64,000 nucleotides of DNA from Apostichopus japonicus (Eukaryota > Echinodermata > Holothuroidea > Aspidochirotida > Stichopodidae). The stretch's first letter is position 1, and every line of letters starts with the position of its first letter. The DNA is taken from positions 6,188,001-6,252,000 of the forward strand of contig NC_092561.1 in the NCBI RefSeq assembly GCF_037975245.1. Reading direction: 5' to 3'. The translations under genes were made by a program, and so were the position numbers. Below are positions 23,412-35,870 of the stretch, one piece after another. The notes beneath the pieces were generated by a model. That model was not told where the DNA came from and did not search any database. It worked only from the letters and a program-made list of their open reading frames with translations.

Positions 23412-26400
23412 TCATATGTACAGACCCTGTTGGGCACATTCACCCTTTACTACTCCCTGTTGAACACCTTGGAAGCAGATGACGGTAACAATCACTAGCA
23501 CTATGAACGTCGTGAATATAACACTCATGCCCATACGGTCCAGTACCACAGACAGCGTGCGACATTCCAGTTTAATCTGTAAAGAAAAGGATATTACGTA
23601 AGTATATCATCATCAAGTGTATACAACTTGTAGTTAGTATGGAACGCCAAACACAGGAAAACTGTATAATTTCTATATTTGGACTGATAACAAGGGGAAC
23701 AGTATACAATGGAAGCATCGAATGTAAACCTAGCATAAATTCAATTCTTAAGACGATATGTGTAGTATATGCTCTTTTTTCTTCAAAGAAAAGTGTAAGG
23801 CTATGTTGCACTAGAAATTACATCCTTGTCATGATCACATGGGCACCATCCCTTTGTTACCTCCCTCTTATTGGTAACTTAATTATTAGTCTCACTTGTG
23901 TAAGTCACCCACATATAATTAATCAGCAACTACCGATCACGTTGAAATATCATGTTAGGGCTTTGGGGTATATTATGTACAAATGCATAACATTAGGTTC
24001 TGCTCTCGCGTGTGTTCTGTATAGGTAGTAGACAACGGCACTGAGAACGCCCATTATTGCAAGAAATCGTTAATCGGTGGCAAGGGCGTAGGAACCGGGG
24101 GGCTGGGGGGCGCCAGCCCCCCAGTGAAAAGTGTGGAGGGGCGGAAGTATCATTCCGCCCCCCCCCCCGGTTCGCAAGTCAGAAAACCCCTTTTTCATTT
24201 CCAAATGAGAAAAAAAATCTCATTTGGAGCACCAAATTGCATCTAAGGCCAGGTGAAAATACAAAATTAAGTTTACAAAATGGAGTGGGTGTTGAAGTGT
24301 GCTATATTGCACCAAATTGCATCTGAGGCCACCTGGAAATGCAAAAATTCCAAAGGGGAGAGGGACACCCCCTCCCCTTAGACCCCTCCCCCAGGCTGGC
24401 CATCAGTCTTCAGCCCCCCACTCAAAAGTACCTTCCTACGCCACTGATCGGTGGCGTTTAAGAGACAAACTAGAGACTACAGTCAGTATGGTTTACCTAA
24501 CGTTCCGACAAATTGCTCAATGGTTGATCCCTGCCAAGTGGTGGTTTCTTATTCATTACTATTATATGGGAGTGTTAGCTCAGTGGTTTACGCTGGTGCA
24601 TTTCAATCATAAGGTTCCGAGTTCGAGTCACTCCAAGATTAATGTATGTCGTCCAGTTACAGAGTTGTTGAAAATTGACAATTCATAATCATGGACGTTA
24701 AATATGGATGTAAGAGACTGACTTCAGTCAGCTTGCGGCTTTGATAAGCCAATGCATGAGGCTTCTTCGCGAGTTCCTGCTTGCAGGAGGATCTAAAATA
24801 CATACAATACATACACACACACAGGCACACATACATAATGTTACATCTGCACCATTATACATTGATCTTTGACCTGGTATCTCGTACAGACTCTGAACGA
24901 CTCCATCTCTTTCAGGACGATTTAGTATAAGGTGATTACTCCAAAGTACATGAACATAAGCGACCGATATTGACCTGTCTAGCATATTTATGGCCAATAT
25001 TCTGATGACTTAAAGGCATTGAAGACTCGCCCCAAACCGCGTGCCGCCTGTGAAAAAGTTAACTTTCCGTTGCTTGCAAGTGAAGTTTTTCTCTTGTCGC
25101 TACAAAGTGCAGACGGTAATGAAACGTGATACCTTGTTATCTTTAGCTGGACCTGAGATGTCCGACCATCGCTGTATCGTTTGTACACTGTGATGTGGGT
25201 ATATTGACCGCAGCTGTATGTATTGACTGTACACTCGTGTCTAAATTACCGACGGTAGCAAGCTGTGTGTGTATTTTCTGGGATCGATGGTGTTGTCTAA
25301 CACTTCTGTTACACCTCATTCGAAACTAGGTCAGATTACCGGCATTAGACGTTTCTTTTTGGACGAGTCTTCACACCCTTTAATACAGTACGAAATATGA
25401 ATTTTAAGAATTTTCTTTGTTACCTTCTCTGTGTTGCTTAGTGTTTCGTGTTCCTCTTCCAACGGTGTCATGACGGGTGGTGGTGCTTCCGGCAAGGGTA
25501 AAACTTTGTTCTTGGACGACCGAGAAGCCGATAGGACCGTTGTTATCGTCAACGTGCTCCCATTATCGTCACTCCATTTCCGTACTGGTGTAATGATCTC
25601 TTCCAGCCCTCCTCTCAACCTCTGACTGTAACTTCGAACGCAGAAGACACGAGGCAAAATTTCTAGGAATAACTCTCTCATTTTCCCGCGTCTTATTATG
25701 GCCGGTCGGTTCTCCCTGGAAACCAGGTTAATACTCAACAGAGAGAAAGGCACAGCGAGACAAGCCAAGATGAAATTGATCGTCAGGTAGTTATTCAGGA
25801 CGGGGAACTCCTTGCTGGCCGTCGGTAGAGAATCAGCTACTAAAATCTGGAAGACGGTCAGACCCAGGACCAAGGACACACCAAGGGAGATCCTCTCGCC
25901 ACTATCGGGGGGTGTTATAAACGTCAAAATCGCCATCAGGTTCAGGATTGTGGAGGGCACTATGAGGTTTGTGATGTAATAGGCGGGATTGCGTCGTAGG
26001 TACATGCAAATCAGAGTAACAGGGAATGTACTGGCGGGTCTATTTGGAAGATACCCGACGAATGGCATACCGAAAGAGGAATTTTTGACAGCTATGAGAT
26101 CCCATTCTGAACTTTCGATCATTGACGGGTTTACCGACTGAACCGAGTGCAAGTTGACGTGTTCCATGACTTGGTTTTCTGGCGCAAACATGAATACACA
26201 AGCTTGCGTATCGAATGGGAAGTACTGGATGCTATGAAAAGGAATTAGAAGAAAAAAAAAACATGAAGACATGTTTTTGGCATTTTTGGTCAGTATTTTT
26301 TTATGTCTTTTATATATATTATACTATACCCGTAAATACGCTAAACAGCTCGATAAATAACAACAATCATTCGATGACTGTCATATATATATATATTTAT

Positions 26401-29400
26401 ATATATATGTGTGTGTGTTGTGAGTGTGTGCCACGTGTGTGCTGAACAATTCTGCTAAGATTGTTTAAATATATTGTAAATTTGATCGTACTTCTTAATC
26501 GTCTGAATGTAAAGTTTCTCATATAAAAGCTTGATTCTGGCAATTCTATGATACAGTGCAAAACTGTGCCGATTTGGCATTTGGGAAGGTATTTCCCCTG
26601 CAGTCCCAGCAACCGCACCCTCACCACCTGTCGCCGTTCCTCCCGCCCCCCCCCCCTCCGCACCCCTTAGTTTTGGCGCTGTTTAGCTGTTTCGAACATG
26701 GTTTTAACGCAACCGTCACAACATGGACGATATTTTAACTAATTTATAGTTATAGTTATTAGAGAGTATTTAACAGGAACTTGATATATACTCACTATAA
26801 TGGACACTGTGTTGTCACGACTAGCGGAGCTCCAAGCACGGCGACACCATCTGACGTCAGTAAAATTCCTCCTCGCTTTGAGGAAACCACACTAGTAGTG
26901 GACGAGAAGCTGTTTGAAAACAGAAAACAATAGTTTATTTACATGAGATAGCTTTGGGAGATAAAAAGGGATCATTATCTATTTGCCTAAGACGGACTAG
27001 TGTTCTGTTTTGGTTTCCTTTAAAGGGACAATTATGACGTCACTTCTGATTGCAAAATAATTGTGAGCGGGACCGCGGATTGCAAAGCCGGCAATGACTA
27101 TAACGCGCATCGCGAAGCCGGTAATTACAATTACGGATAGATTTGTTCAACACGGCAGCATACAGAAACGTTGTACTGAAAGCCGAAGCAAGGGTGAATT
27201 AATCTGGTCACACAGCCGGAGTCTATGCATGCTAAGTTCTTCAATACCGCCTTCATTTATTTCGGGGGAAACATTTCATACTGTATTTTTGATTGATATT
27301 GTTGTCGTTTATATATATATACGCTTCTTAGGATTATCCTCAACTCTTGACAAACTATAGTCTTGCATTCTTAATATAGCATACTCCTATTATAGAGTCG
27401 ATATCAATCCGCCCGAGTGTTCTCCCTCTGGAAAAGTGCCGAAAAGCAGCAGGTGACACTAATTGACAATATGTTATCATACAGACTGGATCTGTTTTCA
27501 TTTTTGTGGCCCGGATGTAAGAGTTCACACATTGAAGTATATGTAGTGCAAGATTTTGGTCAATTTTGACAATTTTAGACCACTTTAGACCTGCCATGAG
27601 CAGTGTACGTATTTTATTTTTTTACTATACTGACTAAAGAGTTTTGTTTACATGTCACGAAAACATCGGGTTCTCATAACTAAAAACAAATGACATGATG
27701 ATGATACGGAAAATTAAAGTTGCCATGTATGGCTACTGTGTAAGCTAAGTGATGGGTAGGGTCTAGCTAATGAGAACTTTAAGGACATATAGAACACCAA
27801 ACTTTGTCGATTTAGTGTGTAAGTCAATATGGGCGGGTGGGGGGGGGGGCAATTCATTGGGTACACTACCTTAAAGGGGGGGTACGGTAATCCTAACTTA
27901 TTGGTATTAAGTCCTTTTACGACATGGACAACTTTAGTCCTTTACAAGATATAAAAAAACAGTTTTCATCTGCGATTTATGAAAGTACTGAATAATTATG
28001 GTACGTTCTCTTTTTTTAACCTGCATGCGATGGCGATGTCCTTAAATTAATTGATAAAGGAATTGTCAATTTCTTACGAATTTGCTAGAAATACTCTCGG
28101 AGTCCATATTTCGTCAATGTACATCACTACCAGGTCGACACCATCAAACTCGGAGGGATCCCACGTCAACCTTGGGTCCGTCCATTTCTGGAAATCAAAA
28201 ACACAGTATGAATATTCATTATCTCTTTATTTCATCTCTCCCCAAGCCACACCCAGTTGATCAGTTTGACCGCCAGTCTGGTCCCTCCCAAAGTCGCAAA
28301 TTTCACATCTCATTTTAGAACTTATTTTCCGTTGTTTTATCTGAAAAATTTGATTTATTTCATCTCAACATTTCCACTATATTCCATCCAAACGATAGGA
28401 TGGGGTGGGAAGGGGTGGGTTAGGGTAGGGTAGGAGGGGCAAGGGATTGAAAATTTGGCAACTGTTTGAATCTTCCATTGGATGTTGCTAATAAGTGCCT
28501 TTCTTTGAATTCACCCCCCCCCCCCCACTCCCCCACTTGTGAATTCTTAAACAAAAGGCCCTGATATATGTATATCTAACTAATAGTTACGCGCAGCCAC
28601 TAATACCGCTGATACCACTGTATACTGTCGTCTCATATCATGCTTCAAAGCACTTGTACTAACAGTATAAACAGTTCATAACCTTTTATCTGATACTCAT
28701 ACTGCTCATACTTCTCATACTCATATTCATACTGCTCATACTGTCAGTACGTGTGCTTTGAAGCGGGACACGAAAGTACAGTACAGAAAAACTATCCCAA
28801 CTGGACGATTTCCCACGTAAATAATTCAATCACATGATCACACTATTGTTGCAGCTACAAGTTACTCTTTGACGTCACAATGCAAATATGGGGTCGAAGG
28901 AGGACTGGTAATTAAACATAAGACCGGTACATATTATATGAGTATACAAAGTATAGTCTATCTAACACGAACACAGAAAAACGTTAACTTACTATTGTCA
29001 TCCACGATGCGGTTGTTATTGTTTGGTCTCGCTCATGCTGGTGGAAGAAGCAAAAACAAACATAGAAATTGATCCCACTATAGTTGGTTGTGTATTGTCA
29101 TTTATTAAAAATCGTGACATATATTTGCAAGTTAATAATTCCATCCCAGCTGAATCAGTTCAACTTACATTTAATTTTTTTTTTTTTTTGAAGAATTCGT
29201 TTTTTGTAAATTTTATATTATGGTTGGGGTTGCACATGGATGGTGGAGGTTTATGATATGGACGAATAAAGATAGGCGCGGATCCAAGCAATGGGGCGCA
29301 CTAAACCTTCCCTCTTTTCCCTCAAACGTACACAAAAAAATCAAAAATAAGTTCTGTTCACACTTTGCGTTTAGACCTAATAGTCTAAATATGTTTCAGA

Positions 29401-31431
29401 ATGCACCATATTGACGTCTGGGAAAGGGATGCCCAGACTAACCCACCCCACACAACAGATTCGGCTTCAACCAACTCACAACAGCACCCCCTCCTTAAGA
29501 AATTCTGAATCTACCCTATGCATATGGAAGTAAAAGTCGAAGGGTCCTCTGTTAAACTTCCATGCAAGATATGCACACAAACTGGAAAGGGGTGGGTGGA
29601 GAGAGGGCCAACCATATGGTGCCTTGTAGCTCCAGTGAAAGTTTATCTGGCTTTGCATACGGATAACATTTCACATGCACTTCTATTATATATACCAAAG
29701 AAATATGTGATCCGGGTAAAAAAATTGTCGAGAACTTCGTTCATTAGTCGTTGTAAAACCATATCTTCGAGAGGCTGGCTGACAGGGGTATAAGGTGGAC
29801 GCCCCTTTTTAATTTTTAATCTCCCACAATACTTATGGCCCATATGTATAGTCTAAATATGCATCAGAAAGCACCATTTGACATCAACCGAACCCATGGC
29901 CCCCACCCCCTCCCTTTATGAAATGCTGGAACGGCGTTCGTATCATTATCGAATTTAATTACATACTGGTCGTTGGCAGAAGGCAAAATAATTGGGAGGG
30001 AGTGGAGGAAGGGACGGGACGGGACGGGACGGGAGGAAGAGGGAAGTGACGGGAGAGATGGGGAGAGGGGGAGGGGAAGAAGGGTTCAATGGGTAAGGAG
30101 GGGTAATTGTATCATGTTCATGTTTCTGACATGACATTAGCGATGCTGTCGTCAACAACAAACAAAACAAGGTTTACAAGCTTCCTGTTTATTGCTTAAT
30201 TTCGAAAAGAGAATTACTCCAGCCCTGTCCCATGTTTACTTTCACCTCCGCACCCCATCCATCCATCCATCCATCCATCCACCCCCCCCCCCCCACGCTC
30301 CACTATTCTCCAATAATCATGAGGGTAAATAATGATACAGCCGTTTCCATTTCAGTATATACAACGTTGAAACAAAGCAAAAACCTTGTCCAAAACTCAC
30401 CAGATCTAACATGGCGTAAAACTGCAAGCTTATGGACAGGTCCACGACGTCGTCTGAATCGAAAACGGGGTAGTCTCCAGCTGTGTAATTTTCATGGCCG
30501 AGTATGTACTCCCTGACTCGTGCTTCTGCATGTTTGGAATATCTTCCACTTACGGCGTAATCTAAAAAAATATTTACAGAACAAGTAAATGAACTGACTG
30601 GCCTTCAAAAAGATTGGTGGGGGGGTGCCACAGGGGTACAAGGGCCCGGCTACAAGTTGTATATACATCAGGGCCTCGATATCGGAAGGGCGGCCATCTA
30701 CCACCCAAACTAATTTCAGAGTTTTTTTTGCGAGGCAGCATACGTTATACACTGGCGTTACGTTACGTTATACACGTCATACGTTATACGTTACGATATA
30801 CTTTACGTTATACACTGGCGCCATGTCGTTTCGTTCAAACATTAGCGTGACTCCAGCCACCTCCAGTCTCAAACCGGGGACCCTTTACACACTGTTACGT
30901 TTTTTTAGACAAAAAAATACATAATAATAACGACGACGACGATGATGGTGACGATGACGACGACGACGTTGCCGGTGACGGTGACGGTGACGATGACGAC
31001 GACGACGACGATGACGGTGACGGTGACGATGACGGTGACGATGATGATGATGATGATAAACCTGACTGAATTCATCATTCCATTCGAATTATGAGATGTA
31101 GGCATAAACCCTCACTAGTAACGTTTGTCGTAGCAAGATATATTCGATACACGGAGAAAAACTAATTATGTAATTTACTTGTGTTCCGTTCTAAAAAAAA
31201 ATCTCTTTTACCCTAAAACTGGACTTATAGCACACGTTACGTAACCACGACGTTAGTTGCATATTGGCCCACATTTCTGAACTTTGTGTAAAGTATTGTA
31301 TGACTACAATAATAAACGTAAGGCAGGAATGGCCTAAATAATAATAATCATAAAAATAATAGCGAAAAGTTTCACATACCTGACAAGATGACCAGCAGAC
31401 AAAGAAACCTCGTAATTATCATGATATTCAT
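23412..31431 (-). CDS. Nicotinic-type Cys-loop ligand-gated ion channel subunit (receptor A), seven exons
   Basis: Minus-strand exons in order: 31431-31380 (ATG, signal peptide), 30561-30401, 29037-28993 (45-nt exon), 28187-28078, 26909-26796, 26231-25424, 23576-23412 (stop TGA). Sum 1455 nt, 484 aa; all phases join. Landmarks: loop D Trp in TASWMTI followed by KWTDPRLTWDP; Cys158-Cys172 loop with QYFPFDTQAC; TM1 about 244-267 (LIVPSTILNLM); SGER before TM2 with Glu at -1', Leu at 9', Asp at 20', predicting a cation channel; TM3 about 307-331; a cytoplasmic loop of about 105 residues; TM4 about 446-465 in the last exon. The loop C Cys-Cys pair, loop B Trp and loop A Tyr of acetylcholine-binding subunits are absent, so the ligand is unknown. 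It is head-to-head with receptor B. The 3' end of the long exon stops at GTAACA; the ORF beyond it runs into a MITE. Confidence 0.92.
24081..24446. mobile_element. hAT-like MITE, family A copy 2, in receptor A intron 6
   Basis: Starts CAAGGGCGTAGGAACC and ends TTCCTACGCCACTG, flanked by exact ATCGGTGG at 24073-24080 and 24447-24454. It is nearly identical to 732-1106 over its length, differing mostly in G/C run lengths, which indicates recent spread. Confidence 0.88.
24569..24837 (+). mobile_element. tRNA-derived SINE, copy 1
   Basis: The head has RNA polymerase III promoter boxes: A box TAGCTCAGTGG at 24576-24586 and B box GTTCGAGTC at 24621-24629, with tRNA-like spacing. A body shared with 35623-35870 follows (GTCCAGTTACAGAGTTGTTG; CTTCTTCGCGAGTTCCTGC), and it ends in an (ATAC/AC)n tail. 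Confidence 0.8.
25010..25383 (+). mobile_element. TTAA-flanked MITE, copy 2 (receptor A intron 6)
   Basis: Starts TTAAAGGCATTGAAGACTCG, ends GAGTCTTCACACCCTTTAA, with TTAA at both limits; strongly similar to 9096-9461. It ends 39 nt inside the intron from the exon 6 splice donor of the minus-strand receptor A, and is antisense to that gene. Confidence 0.78.
26380..26425. repeat. (AT)n/(GT)n microsatellite in receptor A intron 5
   Basis: An alternating TATATA tract followed by a TGTGTGTG tract. Confidence 0.8.
27060..27305 (+). repeat. Dispersed repeat of unknown class, copy 1
   Basis: About 245 bp with clear but imperfect similarity to 34812-35060: shared CAATGACTATAACGCG, GCATACAGAAACGTTGTACT, AATACCGCC and AAACATTTCATACT blocks in the same order. 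No terminal repeats were recognised. It lies in receptor A intron 4. Confidence 0.65.
28402..28445 (+). other. G-quadruplex-prone tract in receptor A intron 3
   Basis: Eight closely spaced runs of three or four G (GGGGTGGGAAGGGGTGGG then TTAGGGTAGGG and more) with loops of 1-6 nt. The G-rich strand is opposite to receptor A transcription, so the nascent RNA is C-rich and any G4 would form in the non-template DNA strand of the opposite direction. Confidence 0.55.
29330..29515. repeat. Dispersed CT-rich repeat family (also near 29830-29940, 41695-41850 and its duplicate)
   Basis: Blocks such as GCGTTTAGAC, TAGTCTAAATATG, CAGAA.GCACCA and CACCCCCTCC..AAGAAAT.CTGA recur at these places in the same order, with considerable divergence. 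It looks like an old interspersed repeat; class unknown. Confidence 0.35.
30011..30079 (+). repeat. (GGGAC)n pentamer and G-rich tract, strong G-quadruplex candidate
   Basis: Four tandem GGGAC units plus a further GGG at 30011-30033, continuing as G-rich purine sequence. It lies in receptor A intron 2. Confidence 0.75.
30257..30294. repeat. (ATCC)n followed by a poly-C run
   Basis: About six ATCC units lead into a 13-C homopolymer, in receptor A intron 2. Confidence 0.8.
30931..31060. repeat. GAC/GAT/GGT triplet-rich tract in receptor A intron 1
   Basis: An interrupted trinucleotide repeat (GACGAC, GATGAT, GGTGAC). The long valine/isoleucine minus-strand ORF over it is an artefact of composition. 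Confidence 0.8.
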
Positions 31432-33216
31432 ATTTTCGAAATTCAACTTATTTCCTCTAACTCTGTTCTGTGAGTGTGAGAGATTACGATTGGGCGGAGA
31501 CTTGTGGGCTTATGGGCGTAGAATGACTCGGCACTTTATACGCTAAAATCGACCGACCGCAATCCGTTCATCGATTTTAGGTGATAAAAGTTTATAATTG
31601 ACAGAGTGGAGGAAAAGTTGTAACAGTGGCCGTTTCCATGTGAATATAGATGGAGCGAATTTGCCCCCAAGGCGTCTCATTCTTGATTTAGCTTTCTGGT
31701 CCGTCAAGAGGTTATTAGAATAATCACGTGGGTACATGAGTTATCGACTCGCATAACTTAACCCCCTGTCCCCCGCTTTTCTTCCGATTTTCCTTATCCT
31801 TGTCCTTTGAGATTATCTTTATCTACAAGGTCGGCCAGTCGAGTTTGGTTTCTCTTCTTCATCTCAAAACAGGTATTTGTTGTTGTTTTTTCTATAAAAA
31901 ATAAAAAGATTTTTTCTTCGATTGATTGTTTGGTGTGATCGAGTTATTTGTGAGCGAATTTGAGATCAATATTACATTAAATGCATAACATATAGAAAGC
32001 AAACCATTGTAGCCTATATGTAATGGTTATATATACTAGTCACGCGGAGACCACGACCCGATCATCTAATGCACATGCGCGGAGGACGAGGTTGCGAAGA
32101 GTTCGATATCGTGGCGGTCCAAACTGGAAGAAAACTGAATGAAGTGTCACAAATTATTGCTTTTCGGGCGAAATTTCACACTTACTTATTTTGTGAAAAC
32201 TTGTCTGACTATATTTTCCGAAATTCAAATAATTTTTTTTTTATAATGATTAAAATTGAGAACAGATATATGCTCCAATTCATTTCAAGGGCGTACTTGA
32301 CATTATTTTGTTTAAAGAATGATCTGCCCACTAAGAGATTCATGGAATTTTCGATAATAGTTTACGCTGAAAATTAACCACTTTACACGTTCCACCCTCA
32401 GCTCCTCCCCCCCCCCCCCTCACTCTCATCCCGTTTCAATCCTAGGTACCGTACTCATCCCCTCTCCTAGTATGGTACCCTTATCTAACAATTGCAGTCA
32501 CGTGACGATGAAGACGTTACGACTGGGGCTCTGTTACAATATTGAAAATACTATACGGATTGAGTAGCACACAAGTATTATCTCAACTGATAGCATGTTA
32601 TGTTGAAGAGGAAGACCACTGTTCCAACGTTATCTAACGAAAAACTTGTAAACAAAATCAATCAGTGCCTCTCCTCTCTAAGCTCAAATCAATGCAATGT
32701 GGGTTATTTTCAGTCCCCACCCGATAACTGTGATCGGTAAACTGCCTGAAAGAATATCGACTTTGGTTTTTGTTGTACGGGAATAACAATAAATGAAGAC
32801 ATGTACACAAGGTGTTTACTCTCGTACCCCTTTCATTGGACAATAGACTACAAAACGATAAGCGAGGCCTCCTTTGACGTGATTTTCTCAGAAAGAAATC
32901 ACAGGAGGGTCAATAAAGTTTGTCAGTGTAACATTTAAATAGCGGCATTTTGACACTTGACTGGTAATGACTGGTTAAACATGGGTATGGGATTTAGATT
33001 TTATAAGCAACATCTAAGACACTGATCTAAGACACTGGGAACCAGTGCCTATATAGCGCGAGCTATACCAGACTACTAAGCGAAATGCACAGTGCTATAT
33101 ATATATGATAGCGGAAATAAAGGCCATAGCATATTATTCCACAAAATTCTAAACAATGGGACATACAAGCTAGTTTTCTTTTTGTTAGGACACGTGTAGC
33201 TTTCAATTCACACGAG

Positions 33217-33784
33217 TATGGTAGGCCATACGGGAAATAATTGCTGATTTAATGTCCGTACGAATTAAAATTATTACCGGTATTAATTAAAATAGCAAGG
33301 TACAACATATAACGCAATGGCAAGCATGACAGACAAAGAACAATTTTTGCATGATTTTCGTCGAGAAGCTAACGATACTTGTAGGTTATTGACAAATGTT
33401 GACCCTCAATCCCAGTCCGATGTTTTATCAGTTCGCAATGAGCCGTTTTGTTATTCTTCGAAGAACGTAAGTTGTAGGTTGGCGCGGCGATCAGATCAGA
33501 TGAACAAGTGAGAATCCTGCTGATGTGATTGGTCTATTTAATGCCCTTATTAATTCTATTTAATACCCGTATTAATTCTATTTAATGCCCGTATTAATTC
33601 TATTTAATGTCCGTATTAATTATATTTAATGCCCGTATTAATTATATTTAATACCGGCATATGAAGCTGCATGGTGATTGCATGGCTGAGAATTAATGCC
33701 GGTATTAAATAGAATTAATACCGGTAATAATTTTAATTCGTACGGACATTAAATCAGCAATTATTTCCCGTATGGCCTACCATA
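33217..33784. mobile_element. Foldback-type element with 72-bp perfect terminal inverted repeats
   Basis: The left end (TATGGTAGGCCATACGGG...) at 33217-33288 is the exact reverse complement of the right end at 33713-33784. Both sides are flanked by CACGAG (33211-33216 and 33785-33790), a likely 6-bp target duplication, although the border could shift by a base or two. Inside are a 64-codon ORF (33317-33511, starting MASMTDKEQF) of no recognised family and about six 22-bp units (33534-33655, pattern TATTTAATGCCCG plus TATTAATT) that resemble the inner part of the terminal repeats. No transposase is recognised. Confidence 0.8.
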
Positions 33785-34811
33785 CACGAGAGAGCTTCTG
33801 TTTATTTGTTCTACATCATGTACTAAACTCGCCAGAGTGTGGTGTTTATCCAGCCTATGTTCCTGTTTGATTTTACTTACAAAACTGTCGTGTAGCCATA
33901 GGGCCTGCAATCTAGAAGAAACCCGTCCTGTAGTAAAATGAGTATTTAAACATCAAAACTTTCAATTGCGCTGATTTACTTTTCTCGGAGAGACAGTGGT
34001 TCTCATTTTCATGCATTCTCATTCTCATTCTCATGCATAGATATATAGACAGACTGACAGAAAAGGTAGACAAACACACAGATACACAAATAGTCCGGTA
34101 GCTATGGTAACGGGTAGAAAGTCCATTGTGTGGACAAACTGATTGGAGTGATCTTCATTGTAAAGCAGCTTGTAATATAGTGGCTCGAACCTTCCTGATT
34201 AATTGTTATTAGTTTGAAGCTAGCTCACAACGTGCCGGTACCACACTTGTAGACCAGGATCCGGAACTGTGTGGGAAGGGGAGGGGGGTTGGAGGATGGG
34301 GGGGGGGGTTGTAATATCCAAGTTTTCCACCCACACCGAAGCACAATGTTTCATTTAAAGCTTAACAATAAACCTAATTTATGGTAACATATGAAATGTG
34401 CATGAGACTGCCTTTTCTGTTTGACGTCTAGATTCTTTCTCTTATTTAGTTGAGGGGTCGAACCCCCGTACATGGGACTCGACTGCAACAAACCCATGGC
34501 CACACACATTCTTTTATAATATCCTGTATCGCCCCTGATTTGCTCTTGAAGTGAACTTTGTGATTTGTTGTGGTTTTTCATAGGGTTGGGCGGAGGAGGC
34601 CATGTGAGGCGTGTAGGTATTCTGCAATACTAACTTATTTAATGTATGGCAGGCTTCTTTGCCATACAGTCACTTTCTGATTGGGAGAATCTCCGATGTT
34701 AAAAGAATGTGTTTTCAAAATTGCAACTCCACTATTTGTTATTGGTTATGTTTGGTTACCCGAAAGGGAAAGCTACGAGGTCACTCTTGCCAACCTTGCA
34801 AAATTATGACT

Positions 34812-35060
34812 AAGACCACGGACTTGTAAACTCAACAATGACTATAACGCGAATCGCTAAGTCGGTACTCGGTAGTTACTGTTACGATTAGATTCGTCCA
34901 ACACGACAGCATACAGAAACGTTGTACTCAAAGCCGAAGCCAAAAATCAAATTAACCAGGTCACACATCCGGATTCTATGCAAGCTAAGTTCTTTAATAC
35001 CGCCCTTATTACCTTTCGGAGAAACATTTCATACTATATTTTTTTATTATGTTGATAGGA
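34812..35060 (+). repeat. Dispersed repeat of unknown class, copy 2
   Basis: Diverged partner of 27060-27305, same orientation, with the same order of conserved blocks. Confidence 0.65.
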
Positions 35061-35622
35061 AACTCAGTGCAATAAGAATATCAGCTTTTCCATAGAACAA
35101 TTTCTTCGCAAGTCGAATGATGGACTATATAGCCTATGTAATTTGAGTTTTTTTCAATGGTTTGCTTCGTAACTATAATAAAACTGGGACACATATTTCG
35201 AAGTAAAACAAACACAATTTTGGTAATTTAATATTTCAGTCTTTATTTTGGAATGAAATTAAATAAAAAAAGTACAGGCGAATGTTCATAATTCAATTAT
35301 AGAAATCGTGAGATAGGGCAAAATTACTTTCATGAAAATATTTTTGCTTTTATTAGTTATTGTGTATGAACAAAAAATGTTTCTCCAAATTATATCTCAA
35401 TAAAGTTACACACGCTACATGCATGTACTATTGTTTGATATAACTTGGTTGTCTGTTTATTTTTTTGAGGTGGGGAGGGGGGGGGTGTTGCTTATCATTC
35501 ATTCATATGTCGTCACTCCTGTGCATATATTTATAGCACGATGAATTAAAAATCAATTATGTACAACAGAGCAGAATGTTAGAGTGCTGCACTCTGTTTG
35601 TACCAAAGCAAAACATCACATT

Positions 35623-35870
35623 GGAGTGTCGGTTCAGTTGTTAACGCCGGTGCCTTCCAATCATAAGGTCCCCGGTTCGCGTCACTCCAAGATTAATGTA
35701 TATGTCGTCCAGTTACAGAGTTGTTGACAATTGACAATTCATAATCATGGACGTTAAATATGAATGTAAGAGACTGACTTCGGCCAGCTTGCGGCTTTGA
35801 TAAGCCAATGATGGCTTCTTCGCGAGTTCCTGCTTGCAGAAGGATCTAAAATACATACACACATACATAT
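35623..35870 (+). mobile_element. tRNA-derived SINE, copy 2
   Basis: Same body and tail as 24569-24837, about 90% similar by eye. The A box is degraded (GGTTCAGTTG) while the B box reads GTTCGCGTC; it ends in an ATACATACACAC tail. Confidence 0.78.

Noticed and set aside
25331-25423. C-terminal extension of the receptor A long exon in the ORF
   Set aside because: The extension is intronic, crossing the GTAACA donor into a MITE; the real last exon with TM4 is 23412-23576.
28411-28434. Telomere-like GGGTTAGGG words
   Set aside because: Only one TTAGGG occurs amid irregular G-rich sequence; not an interstitial telomeric array.
32069-32377. 102-codon plus-strand ORF
   Set aside because: AT-rich composition, no domain, no splice context; compatible with chance.
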